Assembly: GCF_036456085.1 (NCBI RefSeq)
Contig: NZ_CP138632.1
Span: forward strand, 2,089,001 to 2,153,000
Direction: 5' to 3'
From: Veillonella parvula
GTDB taxonomy: Bacteria; Bacillota; Negativicutes; Veillonellales; Veillonellaceae
Length of the DNA: 64,000 bases
Shown here: piece after piece, positions 15,915 through 25,285 of the stretch
Layout of the letters: each line of letters begins with the position of its first letter
How positions within the stretch are numbered: position 1 is the stretch's first letter
Translations under genes and position numbers: made by a program
Notes under the pieces: generated by a model
Seen by the model: only the letters and a program-made list of their open reading frames with translations
The model's database searches: none
What the model was told of the DNA's origin: nothing

Positions 15915-17333
15915 ATGAATTACGATTCTGTTTTTGATAAATGGCACGAAGAGTGTGGTGTGTTCGGCATCTATGATAGGACCGTTGATGTAGCACGCTA
16001 TGTATATTGGGGGCTATTTGCTCTCCAACATCGTGGTCAAGAAAGTGCGGGCATTGCTGTTACCGATGGTCATGATGTTGAACTGAAAAAAGGCATGGGC
16101 TTGTTGACCGAGGCTATCAAAGAATTACCATCTTTTCCAAGCTATATGGGGACTGGTCATGTGCGGTACTCTACGACTGGGTCCAATAATCCGCGTAATA
16201 TCCAGCCTTTGGTTATTCACTACCAAGGCGGTCAAATTGCGGTGGCTCACAATGGAAACTTAACGAATGCCTTATCTATTCGAAAACGTCTCGAAGCCGA
16301 TGGTTCCATCTTTCAAACGACGATGGATTCTGAGGTTATCGTGAACTTGATAGCCCGTTCTAAAGCAGAAACACAAGCGGAACGGATTGCCGATGCGGCG
16401 CGTCAAATTGAAGGGGCGTTCTCTTTAGTCATTACTACGAACGACTCTTTAGTAGGTGTACGAGACCCTCAAGGATTTAGACCACTTTGTTTAGGTAAAA
16501 CTGAAAATGGTTATGTGCTCTCTAGTGAAAGTTGTGCTTTTGATGCGATTAAGGCAGAGTTTATTCGTCATATAGATCCTGGTGAAATGGTTATCATCGA
16601 TGACTCTGGTGTGCGTAGTACTATCTATGCGGAACCAGAAAAAATCGACAAAAAACTTTGCGTCTTTGAATACATCTATTTTGCACGTGGCGATAGTCAT
16701 ATCGATGGTCAATCCGTATATCAATCTCGGCTAAATATGGGCCGCGAACTATATAACGAAACTAAGTATGATGCAGACATCGTAATGTCCATTCCGGATT
16801 CCGGTACAACAGCTGCATTAGGTTATGCTCGTGCATCGGGTATCCCTTTTGCGGAAGGTTTAGTTAAGAACCGTTATAGCGGCCGTACCTTTATTAAACC
16901 AAATCAAGAGGAACGAGAATTAGCTGTTCGTATGAAGCTAAATGCATTGCCACATATTGTTGGAGGTAAGCGTATCGTCCTTATTGATGATTCTATTGTG
17001 CGCGGTACTACGAGTGGTATCATTGTAAAAATGCTAAAAGAGGCTGGTGCTAAAGAGATTTATATGTGTATTAGTTCTCCAACTATTGAGTATTCCTGTC
17101 ACTATGGCATTGATACATCAGTGCGTAAAGAACTTATAGCAGCAACTCATACAGTGGATGAAATTAGAGATTTCATCAAGGCTGATAAATTACATTACTT
17201 GTCTCGTGAAGGTCTATGTCGTGCTGTATCCGATGTAAAACCAGATGATTTATGTTTTGCATGTTTTAATGGTGATTATAGCGTAGCGGTTCCTGCGGAC
17301 CAAGAGGAAGGGGTCAAATATGTGCTCGAATAA
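15915..17333 (+). CDS. purF: Amidophosphoribosyltransferase
   Basis: First committed step of purine synthesis: PRPP plus glutamine give phosphoribosylamine. The 13-residue propeptide precedes the nucleophile Cys14 (EECGVFGIYD), so this is the processed class of PurF. The glutaminase domain holds HVRYSTTGSNN and AHNGNL. The PRPP loop is VLIDDSIVRGTTS. Cysteines in YSCHYGIDT and LCFACFNGDY match ligands of the 4Fe-4S cluster of Bacillus-type, oxygen-sensitive PurF. It has 472 residues and overlaps purM by 14 bases, which implies translational coupling. Confidence 0.97.
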   Translation: MNYDSVFDKWHEECGVFGIYDRTVDVARYVYWGLFALQHRGQESAGIAVTDGHDVELKKGMGLLTEAIKELPSFPSYMGTGHVRYSTTGSNNPRNIQPLVIHYQGGQIAVAHNGNLTNALSIRKRLEADGSIFQTTMDSEVIVNLIARSKAETQAERIADAARQIEGAFSLVITTNDSLVGVRDPQGFRPLCLGKTENGYVLSSESCAFDAIKAEFIRHIDPGEMVIIDDSGVRSTIYAEPEKIDKKLCVFEYIYFARGDSHIDGQSVYQSRLNMGRELYNETKYDADIVMSIPDSGTTAALGYARASGIPFAEGLVKNRYSGRTFIKPNQEERELAVRMKLNALPHIVGGKRIVLIDDSIVRGTTSGIIVKMLKEAGAKEIYMCISSPTIEYSCHYGIDTSVRKELIAATHTVDEIRDFIKADKLHYLSREGLCRAVSDVKPDDLCFACFNGDYSVAVPADQEEGVKYVLE

Positions 17334-18381
17334 AACTAGTTTAACCTATCGCGATGCAGGTGTTGATATCGATGCAGGTAATCGTGCCGTAGAATTGATG
17401 AAAGAATCTGTTAAACGCACGTATACACCAGGTGTTGTTGGTGATTTAGGTGGTTTTGGGGGACTCTATTCTTTAGCTGGTCATGCTATGTCTGATCCTA
17501 TGCTCGTATCTGGTACAGATGGGGTGGGCACCAAATTACGTCTCGCTATCATGATGGATAAACATGATACTATCGGTCAAGACTGTGTAGCTATGAGTGT
17601 TAATGATATCCTCGTACAAGGTGCTACACCTTTATTCTTCCTTGATTATATTGCGGTTGGCAAACTAGAGCCTGTAAAAGTGGCGGATATCGTACGCGGT
17701 GTAGCTGAGGCGTGCGAAGAATCAGGCTGCGCTTTACTAGGCGGTGAAACTGCTGAGATGGCAGGTTTCTACGATGATGAGGATTATGATGTAGCTGGTT
17801 TTGCCGTTGGTATCGTAGATCGTCCTAAATTGATTACTGGTGAAAGTATCAAGGCAGGAGACATTATTCTTGGGTTACCATCTTCTGGGGTTCATTCTAA
17901 TGGTTTCTCGTTAGTTCGTAAAATTGTATTTGATCACAAGGGTTTCTCCATTGGTCAAGATATTCCTGAATTTGGCAAAACACTGGGAGAAGAATTATTA
18001 ACGCCAACGCGCTTATACCCTAAAGCTGTATTGCCGTTGATTAAAGAAAGCCTACTTAAAGGTATGGTTCATATTACGGGTGGGGGCTTCTATGAAAATA
18101 TTCCTCGCGTTTTACCGGCAGGAGTAACGGCAGAGGTCGATTGTGATACATGGCCTCGTCTTCCTGTATTCGAAAAGCTACAAGAATGGGGCAATGTAGA
18201 TTGGCATGAAATGTACCGTACTTTTAACATGGGTATTGGCATGATTCTCATAGTGGACGCTGCGGATGTGGATCGAGTAAAGGCAAATCTTGAAAGTCGT
18301 AATGAAGCGGTATATGAAATTGGTCATATCGTTAAAGGCGAAGGTCCAGTTGTTGTAAAAGGGGCGGTATTTAATGACTAG
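17320..18381 (+). CDS. purM: Phosphoribosylformylglycinamidine cyclo-ligase (AIR synthetase)
   Basis: Closes the imidazole ring, FGAM to AIR, with ATP. The protein has 353 residues, of the PurM/ThiL fold. It has YRDAGVDIDAGNRAV at the N-terminus, GTDGVGTKLRLA, CVAMSVNDILVQGA, LLGGETAEMAG and HITGGGFYENIPRVLP in the expected order. The start overlaps the end of purF and the stop overlaps purN by 8 bases. Confidence 0.97.
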   Translation: MCSNKTSLTYRDAGVDIDAGNRAVELMKESVKRTYTPGVVGDLGGFGGLYSLAGHAMSDPMLVSGTDGVGTKLRLAIMMDKHDTIGQDCVAMSVNDILVQGATPLFFLDYIAVGKLEPVKVADIVRGVAEACEESGCALLGGETAEMAGFYDDEDYDVAGFAVGIVDRPKLITGESIKAGDIILGLPSSGVHSNGFSLVRKIVFDHKGFSIGQDIPEFGKTLGEELLTPTRLYPKAVLPLIKESLLKGMVHITGGGFYENIPRVLPAGVTAEVDCDTWPRLPVFEKLQEWGNVDWHEMYRTFNMGIGMILIVDAADVDRVKANLESRNEAVYEIGHIVKGEGPVVVKGAVFND

Positions 18382-18997
18382 TTCCGTAGCTAAAAAGCGT
18401 CTAGCTCTATTCGCAAGCGGTAGAGGATCCAATGGGGAAGCCCTTTATAAAGCCATGCAAGAAGGATATATTAATGGTGAGTTTGTAGTTATCATTACAG
18501 ATCACGGTGATGCAGGGATTGTTGAACGTTCTAAACCTTGGAATATTCCACTCATTGTCATCGAGCGTAGTGACTATGATTCTAAAGCTAGCTTTGAACA
18601 AGCCCAGTTAGATGCGTTAGAGCTCTATAAGGTAGATGGTATCGTTTTGGCTGGATATATGCGCATTGTAGGGACTCCATTGATTGAGCACTATGAGCAT
18701 AGAATTTTAAATATCCATCCTGCCTTGTTGCCATCCTTTCCGGGACTACATGGACATCAACAAGCTATTGATGCGGGAGTAAAGGTAACCGGTTGTACGG
18801 TACACTTTGTTGATGCCGGAATGGATACGGGGCCTATCATTATGCAGAATACGGTTCCTTTATTACCGGAGGATACAGAGGATACCCTGAGTGATAGATT
18901 ATTGCCTATTGAACATAAAACATATAAAGAGGCATTACGACTATTTTGTGAGGATAAGCTCACTATAAAAGGTCGTGTTGTATATATTGAAGATTGA
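18374..18997 (+). CDS. purN: Phosphoribosylglycinamide formyltransferase (folate-dependent)
   Basis: Transfers a formyl group from 10-formyl-THF to GAR. The length of 207 residues is typical. The N-terminal LALFASGRGSNGEAL binds the nucleotide phosphate. The catalytic Asn-His-Asp set is visible around ILNIHPALLPSFPGLHGHQQA and CTVHFVDAGMDTGPII. It overlaps purM and precedes purH by 24 bases. Confidence 0.96.
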   Translation: MTSSVAKKRLALFASGRGSNGEALYKAMQEGYINGEFVVIITDHGDAGIVERSKPWNIPLIVIERSDYDSKASFEQAQLDALELYKVDGIVLAGYMRIVGTPLIEHYEHRILNIHPALLPSFPGLHGHQQAIDAGVKVTGCTVHFVDAGMDTGPIIMQNTVPLLPEDTEDTLSDRLLPIEHKTYKEALRLFCEDKLTIKGRVVYIED

Positions 18998-19021
18998 TGT
19001 GTAAGCAAAGGAAGACGTTAG

Positions 19022-20551
19022 ATGATTAAAAATGCATTACTTAGTGTTTCTGATAAAACAGGTATTGTAGACTTTGCGAAAGGTTTAGTTGATTTAGGGG
19101 TAACCATTTATTCCACAGGTGGGACCCTTAAAGTCATAACCGAAGCAGGTATTCCGGTAAAATCGGTAGAGTCTTTGACTGATTTTCCTGAAATGATGGA
19201 TGGCCGCGTAAAGACATTACATCCTAAGGTGCATGGTGGCATTTTGGCGATCCGTGATAATGCGGAGCATCAAAAAGCTATGGTAGAACATGGTATTGAA
19301 CCAATCGACCTTGTTGTAGTCAATCTTTACCCGTTCCGTGAAACCATTGCAAAACCTAATGTATCCTTAGAAGAGGCCATCGAAAATATCGATATTGGTG
19401 GTCCTACGATGGTTCGTTCTGCAGCAAAGAATCATGCCTTTGTGGGCATCGTAGTAAATCCAAATCATTACGATGAAATCATTACGATGCTCAAGGATCA
19501 AGGTGAATTGACTAAAGAATATCGCTTTGGACTTGCCAAAGAAGCCTTTGCTCATACGGCGGCTTACGATGTGGCCATCGCTAATTATATGAGTAGAATC
19601 TTGAATGAAGGCCCTACACCTCCAGAATATTTGAGTGCTTATGAGAAGGTAACAGATCTTAGATATGGGGAAAATCCGCATCAACAAGCCGCATTCTACA
19701 AAGAAATTGGTACAGCTCATGGCATGGGGGCCTTGAAACAATTACATGGCAAAGAGCTTTCCTATAACAATATTGTAGACATGGAAGCGGCATGGAATAT
19801 GGTATGGGAGTTTACTGGGCCAGCTGCATGTATTATTAAGCATACGAACCCATGTGGTGCCGCTACTGCAGCTACATTACATGATGCCTATGTAAATGCT
19901 TACGAAGCTGATTCCGTATCCGCCTTTGGTGGTATCGTAGCCTTAAACCGTGAAGTAGATGCAAGTACAGCGGAGGAAATGAGCAAAATTTTCTTAGAGG
20001 TTATTATGGCACCTGCTTTCACAAAAGAAGCATTAGAAATTCTTGAAGCTAAGAAGAATATTCGTCTCATTGAACTATCTAAGCCGGAATCTGGTCAAGT
20101 GACAGTAAAGAAGGTGTCTGGTGGTTTATTAGTGCAAACAGAAGACGATATCTTAGAAGACCGCGTTAATTATAAAGTTGTTACGAAGGTACAACCGACA
20201 GAGGAACAATGGAAAGCTCTTGAATTTGCATGGAAACTCGTAAAACATGTAAAATCCAATGCGATTCTGATTTCTAATGAAAAGCGTACTCTTGGAGTTG
20301 GGGCCGGTCAAATGAATCGCGTAGGTTCTGCAAAAATTGCTCTTGAACAAGCCGGGGAAGCCGCTAAAGGCGCTGTATTAGCATCCGATGCATTCTTCCC
20401 ATTTGGAGATACCGTAGAAACAGCGGCAAAGCATGGCATTGCAGCTATTATTCAACCAGGTGGCTCTATTCGCGACGAAGAGTCCATCAAAGCGGCTGAT
20501 GAAGCGGGCATCGCTATGGTATTTACAAACATTCGTCACTTTAAACATTAA
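19022..20551 (+). CDS. purH: Bifunctional AICAR transformylase / IMP cyclohydrolase
   Basis: Last two steps to IMP. The N-terminal MGS-like cyclohydrolase domain covers about residues 1-195, with LLSVSDKTGIVDFAKGL and MMDGRVKTLHPKVHGGIL. The rest is the transformylase, with DLRYGENPHQQAAFY, IIKHTNPCGAA (catalytic Lys-His), SDAFFPFGDTVE and IIQPGGSIRD. It has 509 residues, the usual length. A 145-base gap separates it from purD without a recognisable terminator. Confidence 0.97.
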   Translation: MIKNALLSVSDKTGIVDFAKGLVDLGVTIYSTGGTLKVITEAGIPVKSVESLTDFPEMMDGRVKTLHPKVHGGILAIRDNAEHQKAMVEHGIEPIDLVVVNLYPFRETIAKPNVSLEEAIENIDIGGPTMVRSAAKNHAFVGIVVNPNHYDEIITMLKDQGELTKEYRFGLAKEAFAHTAAYDVAIANYMSRILNEGPTPPEYLSAYEKVTDLRYGENPHQQAAFYKEIGTAHGMGALKQLHGKELSYNNIVDMEAAWNMVWEFTGPAACIIKHTNPCGAATAATLHDAYVNAYEADSVSAFGGIVALNREVDASTAEEMSKIFLEVIMAPAFTKEALEILEAKKNIRLIELSKPESGQVTVKKVSGGLLVQTEDDILEDRVNYKVVTKVQPTEEQWKALEFAWKLVKHVKSNAILISNEKRTLGVGAGQMNRVGSAKIALEQAGEAAKGAVLASDAFFPFGDTVETAAKHGIAAIIQPGGSIRDEESIKAADEAGIAMVFTNIRHFKH

Positions 20552-20696
20552 CTAGTTAAGAATTTTAGCGGATTGTTAAGCACTATTAGGGCAAAATATC
20601 TATTGAACGGTCAACAATTATTGATGTTTGGAGTGGCCCCGTTATGTGTTTATATTATTATGAATTTGATGGCGTTTAGGCGCCGATGGAGGACTT

Positions 20697-21959
20697 ATGA
20701 AAGTATGTGTAATCGGTAGCGGCGGCCGTGAACATGCATTGGCGTGGCGATTGTCCATCAGCCCTAGCGTAACAAAGGTATATGCTATTCCTGGTAGTGC
20801 GGCTATGTCAGATTGTGCAGAGCTAGTTGGCATCGATTGGCAACAAAGCGATCATTTAATTAGCTTTTTGAAAGATAATCAAGTTGATTTAGTTGTTGTT
20901 GGGCCTGAGGCTCCTTTAGTAGCGGGCTTAGCAGATGTACTTAATAAGACGGGGATTCCAGTTTTTGGTCCATCCAAAGCAGCAGCTCAACTAGAGGGAT
21001 CAAAGGTGTTTGCTAAAGACCTCATGAAAAAATACAATATTCCTACTGCTGCGTATGGTGTATTCCATAAGGTAGATGAAGCGAAAGCTTTTATTGCTCA
21101 AACAGGAGCTCCTATCGTTGTTAAAGCTGACGGCTTGGCAGCAGGTAAGGGTGTTGTAGTAGCCATGACCATCGATGAAGCGAATGCAGCCGTAGAAGAT
21201 ATGCTCAGTGGTAATCGATTCGGTGATGCAGGCAGCACCGTTGTTATCGAAGAGTTTATGGAAGGCGAAGAGGCTAGTTTATTAGCCTTTGTAGATGGCA
21301 AGACCGTAGTTCCTATGATTGCCTCTCAAGATCATAAACGTATTTTTGATGGTGATAAAGGGCCTAATACAGGTGGCATGGGGACCTATGCACCGGCCCC
21401 CGTTCTTACAGATGCATTGCGGGACGAAGCGATGAAAACCATCTTAGAACCTATGGTAGCGGCTATGGGAAAAGAAGGCATGCCGTATGTAGGCTGCCTT
21501 TACGCGGGGCTTATGATTACTGACGAAGGTCCTAAGGTGGTAGAATTCAATGCGCGCTTTGGTGATCCTGAAACACAAGTTGTATTGCCGCTACTGGATA
21601 GTGATTTAGGTGAGATTATGATGGCCTGTGCTAAGGGCACATTAACCTCTAATATGGTGAAATGGAAAGATTCCTCAGCGGCTTGCGTTATCCTTGCTTC
21701 TAAGGGCTATCCTGAAACTTCATCAAAGGGCGATGTCATTAGTGGGGATATTAAACAATATGACACAACCATTGTATTCCACTCAGGTACAAAGCTTGTT
21801 GGTGAAAATTATGTCACTAATGGCGGTCGTGTGCTCGGTGTTGTCGGTCTTGGCAAAGATCTTAGAACGGCACTTGATAGAGCCTATGGACGTATAGAGC
21901 ATATCGACTTTGAAGGCATGCAATATCGTACAGATATTGGGGCTAAGGCTTTTAAATAA
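20697..21959 (+). CDS. purD: Phosphoribosylamine-glycine ligase (GAR synthetase)
   Basis: ATP-grasp enzyme joining glycine to phosphoribosylamine. At 420 residues it is standard. It has the N-terminal VCVIGSGGREHALAW, VVGPEAPLVAGLAD, the ATP-grasp IVVKADGLAAGKGV, DHKRIFDGDKGPNTGGMG, and EFNARFGDPETQ. It follows GGAGG and ends the purE-C-F-M-N-H-D order. A strong terminator lies 25 bases after the stop. Confidence 0.97.
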   Translation: MKVCVIGSGGREHALAWRLSISPSVTKVYAIPGSAAMSDCAELVGIDWQQSDHLISFLKDNQVDLVVVGPEAPLVAGLADVLNKTGIPVFGPSKAAAQLEGSKVFAKDLMKKYNIPTAAYGVFHKVDEAKAFIAQTGAPIVVKADGLAAGKGVVVAMTIDEANAAVEDMLSGNRFGDAGSTVVIEEFMEGEEASLLAFVDGKTVVPMIASQDHKRIFDGDKGPNTGGMGTYAPAPVLTDALRDEAMKTILEPMVAAMGKEGMPYVGCLYAGLMITDEGPKVVEFNARFGDPETQVVLPLLDSDLGEIMMACAKGTLTSNMVKWKDSSAACVILASKGYPETSSKGDVISGDIKQYDTTIVFHSGTKLVGENYVTNGGRVLGVVGLGKDLRTALDRAYGRIEHIDFEGMQYRTDIGAKAFK

Positions 21960-21983
21960 AGTAACAACATTTTGAATATAATG

Positions 21984-22030
21984 AAAACCTCTACATTCAT
22001 GCACGACGCATGCGGTGTAGAGGTTTTATT
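21984..22030 (+). terminator. Intrinsic terminator after purD
   Basis: AAAACCTCTACA pairs with TGTAGAGGTTTT, with an inner ATGC/GCAT pairing, followed by ATTTTCT. Confidence 0.9.
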
Positions 22031-22056
22031 TTCTACCTTTTAACTGTTACCTATGA

Positions 22057-22062
22057 TATAAT
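22057..22062 (+). promoter_or_regulatory. -10 element of the menF leader transcript
   Basis: A perfect TATAAT. The -35 is weak. Transcription would begin near 22069, just before the structured leader. Confidence 0.55.
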
Positions 22063-22074
22063 AAATTAGATATA

Positions 22075-22185
22075 AAGAGGGCCCATCGACGTGTGATGGC
22101 GTTAGGCTCATCTCAAAAATTTGGAAACTTATTGATGACGCCTGACGTGTAGAAGTAAATCTTCTACACGTTAGGTGTTTTTACT
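22075..22185 (+). ncRNA. Structured leader RNA upstream of menF (riboswitch candidate)
   Basis: The leader ends in a 15-bp terminator: CCTGACGTGTAGAAG (22141-22155) pairs with CTTCTACACGTTAGG (22161-22175), then TGTTTTT. The heptamer CGTTAGG occurs in the terminator 3' arm and again at 22100-22106. CCTGACG can therefore pair with either copy, a mutually exclusive terminator/antiterminator choice. Upstream are CCATC-n7-GATGG (22083-22099) and GGCGT (22098-22102) with ACGCC (22138-22142). GATGGCGTT and TGATGACGCC resemble conserved parts of the fluoride (crcB) riboswitch, but the flanking P1 stem of that class is absent. The ligand and class are unknown. Confidence 0.65.
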
Positions 22186-22221
22186 ATAGTCTATTTTATT
22201 TCTTAATAGTGATATACAACT

Positions 22222-23364
22222 ATGATATATAATAAAGAACCGTTAGAACTGAATAGTCCGGTAGCCTTTTGGCTGAATTTTCCAAACGAAGAACGCGTAT
22301 TTTGGGTGGATCGTCAAAGCGACCGCATCGTTGTAGGTGCTAAACGTTTGGCGACGGTCAAAGATGATGAAGATCGCCATAATTACGCTTACGTGTTTTA
22401 TGGAGATACTTTTTTTGAAAACTCTAAGGACCCTAAATGGGCTGGCATGGGTCATGAAATGATTGCTTTCACCCATTACTATATCGTAGAAAATGGGGAG
22501 TCTTTTTACTTGCACGCTGGTGAAAGCGTCCTTATTACGGATTTCGAGGTGCCTCGAGTTCGCCATAACTACAGGGAAACCAGTGATGATAAGGCGGCTT
22601 GGGATAGTTTGATGAACGCTATCGCTGATGGTATTAGTAGTGGTGAAATGACGAAGGTCGTTTCTTCTCGAGAGGTACAGTTTACTAGTGAAACACCATA
22701 CAATGTGGCAAGTATTTTAGCAAATTTAGTAGATAATAATCCAAATTGCTTTATCTTTGGTTACGAAAAGGATGGACGCACCTTTGTGGGTGCATCGCCA
22801 GAGATTCTAGTTCGCCATCGAGGTAGTGAAATTCTCAGCTATGCCTTGGCGGGGACAGCGCCTAAACATGGACCAAATGCGTGGACTAAGGAACAACTGT
22901 TAACGGATAAGAAAAATCTCTTTGAACATAATATAGTCCGTGACCGTATTGTGGATATCATGAAATCTATTACTCCGGAGGTTATAATAGGTGAAACGGG
23001 TATCATGGAGCTGGCGCATCTCTATCATTTGCGCACCATTATTACTGCAAAGGATAGCACAAAATCCCTCGTGGAATGGGCAAAGTTGCTCCATCCTACA
23101 CCGGCTCTCGGTGGTGAACCGCGAGAAAAGGCGTTGACATTGTTACAAAAGTACGAAACTCATGAGCGCGGCATGTATGCAGCACCTTTTGGCTTTATGA
23201 AAGACATGGGGGACGGCATTGTCATCGTTGCTATTCGATCTGCCCTCATTATGGATAATGTTCTTTATGCCTATGCAGGATGTGGCGTCGTAGCCGATTC
23301 TGATGCGGATGAAGAGTACGCAGAAACTAATAATAAAATGCGCACCATTTTGGATGCGTTATAA
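22222..23364 (+). CDS. menF: Isochorismate synthase
   Basis: Converts chorismate to isochorismate, the entry to menaquinone. It has 380 residues, with the chorismate-binding fold in the C-terminal two thirds. Visible motifs are YALAGTAPKHG, NLFEHNIVRDRIVD, LYHLRTIITAK, LHPTPALGGEPREKA, and YAAPFGFM. The conserved AYAGCGVVADSDADEEYAET is at the end. The ATG lacks a strong ribosome site. It opens the menF-D-H-B-E-C-I run and lies behind the structured leader RNA. Confidence 0.93.
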   Translation: MIYNKEPLELNSPVAFWLNFPNEERVFWVDRQSDRIVVGAKRLATVKDDEDRHNYAYVFYGDTFFENSKDPKWAGMGHEMIAFTHYYIVENGESFYLHAGESVLITDFEVPRVRHNYRETSDDKAAWDSLMNAIADGISSGEMTKVVSSREVQFTSETPYNVASILANLVDNNPNCFIFGYEKDGRTFVGASPEILVRHRGSEILSYALAGTAPKHGPNAWTKEQLLTDKKNLFEHNIVRDRIVDIMKSITPEVIIGETGIMELAHLYHLRTIITAKDSTKSLVEWAKLLHPTPALGGEPREKALTLLQKYETHERGMYAAPFGFMKDMGDGIVIVAIRSALIMDNVLYAYAGCGVVADSDADEEYAETNNKMRTILDAL

Positions 23365-23404
23365 TAAATTTCCAAACCCTTAGAAGTTGTTGAAAGGGAA
23401 TATA

Positions 23405-25285
23405 ATGAACGAATATATTGCTGCCTTGGTAGATGAGTTTTACCAACTCGGCGTCCGGCATGCTGTGTTTAGCCCTGGTTCTCGTTCTACGACGATGGCT
23501 ATGCTTTTCATGGAGTATGAAGGCTTTGAAACATATATGAATATAGATGAGCGCTCTGCTAGCTTTATGGCACTTGGCATTGCAAAGGCTCATAAAGAAC
23601 CAACTGTGTTAGTTTGTACATCCGGTTCCGCAGTGGCTCATTATTTGCCCGCTATTTTAGAGGCTCAATATAGTGGGGTACCTCTTATTGTATTGTCTGC
23701 CGATAGACCTTATACCTTGCTACATACAGGGGCTCCACAAACAGTAGATCAACAAAAAATCTTTGGTACAGCTGTAAACTATTATGAAGAATTAGCGGTG
23801 CCTCAAAAGGAACATTATTACACATATCCACGACAAGTAGCGCGCAAGGCATATATGAAAGCTATGGATATCAAAAAGGGGCCAGTGCATATCAATATAC
23901 CTCTCTTTGAGCCATTAGTGCCTGAACTGGACCGTAAGCACTTTGAAGCGGGACGTAGCCCTTACAAAGTATTTAAACCTAATTACGGTGATGTGTTTAG
24001 CTATCAGAATAGAAGTAATAATACAAGTAATACAAGCGACGTAAGTGACGTAAGTTATACTAAAAATACTACTGATAATAGTGCTAATAACACTAATAAC
24101 TTTAATAACACTAATAATGCTAATAACTTTAATCTATTGCTTGAACAGTATAAGAGAGTCCTTATTTTAGCTGGTCCACAAATTAATGTAGATGAAGTTG
24201 AGTCTATTCATTCCTTTGCGGAGAATTTACAAGCTCCTATCTTGGCGGATCCATTGTCCAATGTAAGACGCTGTCATAAGACTGGTGCTATTGTTGCCAA
24301 TCATGATGTTGCTAGCAATCTTAATAATGATACAGATATGATTCAGAAAAAACATTTCTCTGATGTTGTCATTTCTACGTATGATGCATTTTTAGCGGAT
24401 AAAGACCTATGGCCTGTACTAAAGCCAGATTGCGTGATTCAGTTTGGCCAAATCGTTGTATCGAAACGGGTACAGCAAATGGTGGCAAGTTGGGATAATG
24501 TGGAGTATATTGAGATAAATCCCACGATGGACTCGATGAATCCAACGGGGAAAACCACCATGCATATGCAAGCAAGCATCGATATGTTTACGCATTTGTT
24601 CGCTGTAAAGAACGAATTTAATGCATATCTTAATAGATGGAAACGTTTAGAAGTAGCTGGTAAAGCTCAACTAAGTACAGCCGTAGAAGAACCAAGTTGC
24701 TTTGAAGGACGCACAATACGTGAGTTGCAACAGCATATTCCTGATAATAGCCAAGTGCTAGTGGCAAATAGTATGACCATTCGCGACTTTGATTACTTCT
24801 GGTTCTCTGGTGAGTCCGATGCCGTTCTTTACGGAAATCGTGGTGTTAATGGTATTGATGGTACCGTTTCAACTGCACTAGGTCTTGCCGCAAATGGTCA
24901 GCCTACATATCTCGTAACGGGTGATTTGTCTTTATTCCATGATCTAAACGGTTTAGCGGTCGCTAAAACGCACAATCTCAATTTGACGATTATTTTGCAT
25001 AATAACGATGGAGGCGGTATTTTTGAATATTTACCGCAAAAGGGAACGAAACATTTTGATTATTTGTTCTCTACGTCACAAGGTTTAGATTATAGTGGGG
25101 CCGCTAAACTCTATGGCTGTGGGTACACTAAAATCTCTAGTCCTGATGAATTGGTCCCTGTATTAGCTAAAGTTAGCGAGGAATCTGGCGTTCATATTAT
25201 TGAAATACCAACAGACCGGGAATATAGTCGTCAGTTACATAGGAAATATACAAAAGTTTCAGTTGATATGGAGGCATTACTATGA
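23405..25285 (+). CDS. menD: 2-succinyl-5-enolpyruvyl-6-hydroxy-3-cyclohexene-1-carboxylate synthase
   Basis: ThDP enzyme joining 2-oxoglutarate and isochorismate. It has 626 residues from ATG 23405, which follows AAAGGG; an upstream start at 23387 is less likely. Motifs: FSPGSRSTTMAMLF at the N-terminus, SADRPYTLLHTGAPQTVDQ, and in the ThDP domain YGNRGVNGIDGTVSTALG, VTGDLSLFHDLNGL and NNDGGGIFEYLP. Residues about 202-243 are an Asn/Thr/Ser-rich low-complexity insertion in the linker before the middle domain. This makes the protein longer than the usual 550-580 residues. It overlaps menH by 4 bases. Confidence 0.94.
   Translation: MNEYIAALVDEFYQLGVRHAVFSPGSRSTTMAMLFMEYEGFETYMNIDERSASFMALGIAKAHKEPTVLVCTSGSAVAHYLPAILEAQYSGVPLIVLSADRPYTLLHTGAPQTVDQQKIFGTAVNYYEELAVPQKEHYYTYPRQVARKAYMKAMDIKKGPVHINIPLFEPLVPELDRKHFEAGRSPYKVFKPNYGDVFSYQNRSNNTSNTSDVSDVSYTKNTTDNSANNTNNFNNTNNANNFNLLLEQYKRVLILAGPQINVDEVESIHSFAENLQAPILADPLSNVRRCHKTGAIVANHDVASNLNNDTDMIQKKHFSDVVISTYDAFLADKDLWPVLKPDCVIQFGQIVVSKRVQQMVASWDNVEYIEINPTMDSMNPTGKTTMHMQASIDMFTHLFAVKNEFNAYLNRWKRLEVAGKAQLSTAVEEPSCFEGRTIRELQQHIPDNSQVLVANSMTIRDFDYFWFSGESDAVLYGNRGVNGIDGTVSTALGLAANGQPTYLVTGDLSLFHDLNGLAVAKTHNLNLTIILHNNDGGGIFEYLPQKGTKHFDYLFSTSQGLDYSGAAKLYGCGYTKISSPDELVPVLAKVSEESGVHIIEIPTDREYSRQLHRKYTKVSVDMEALL

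Noticed and set aside
22089-22147. Fluoride riboswitch
   Set aside because: GATGGCGTT and TGATGACGCC match, but no P1 stem flanks the first motif and the gene is not a fluoride transporter. Kept only as a resemblance, to be tested with the Rfam model.
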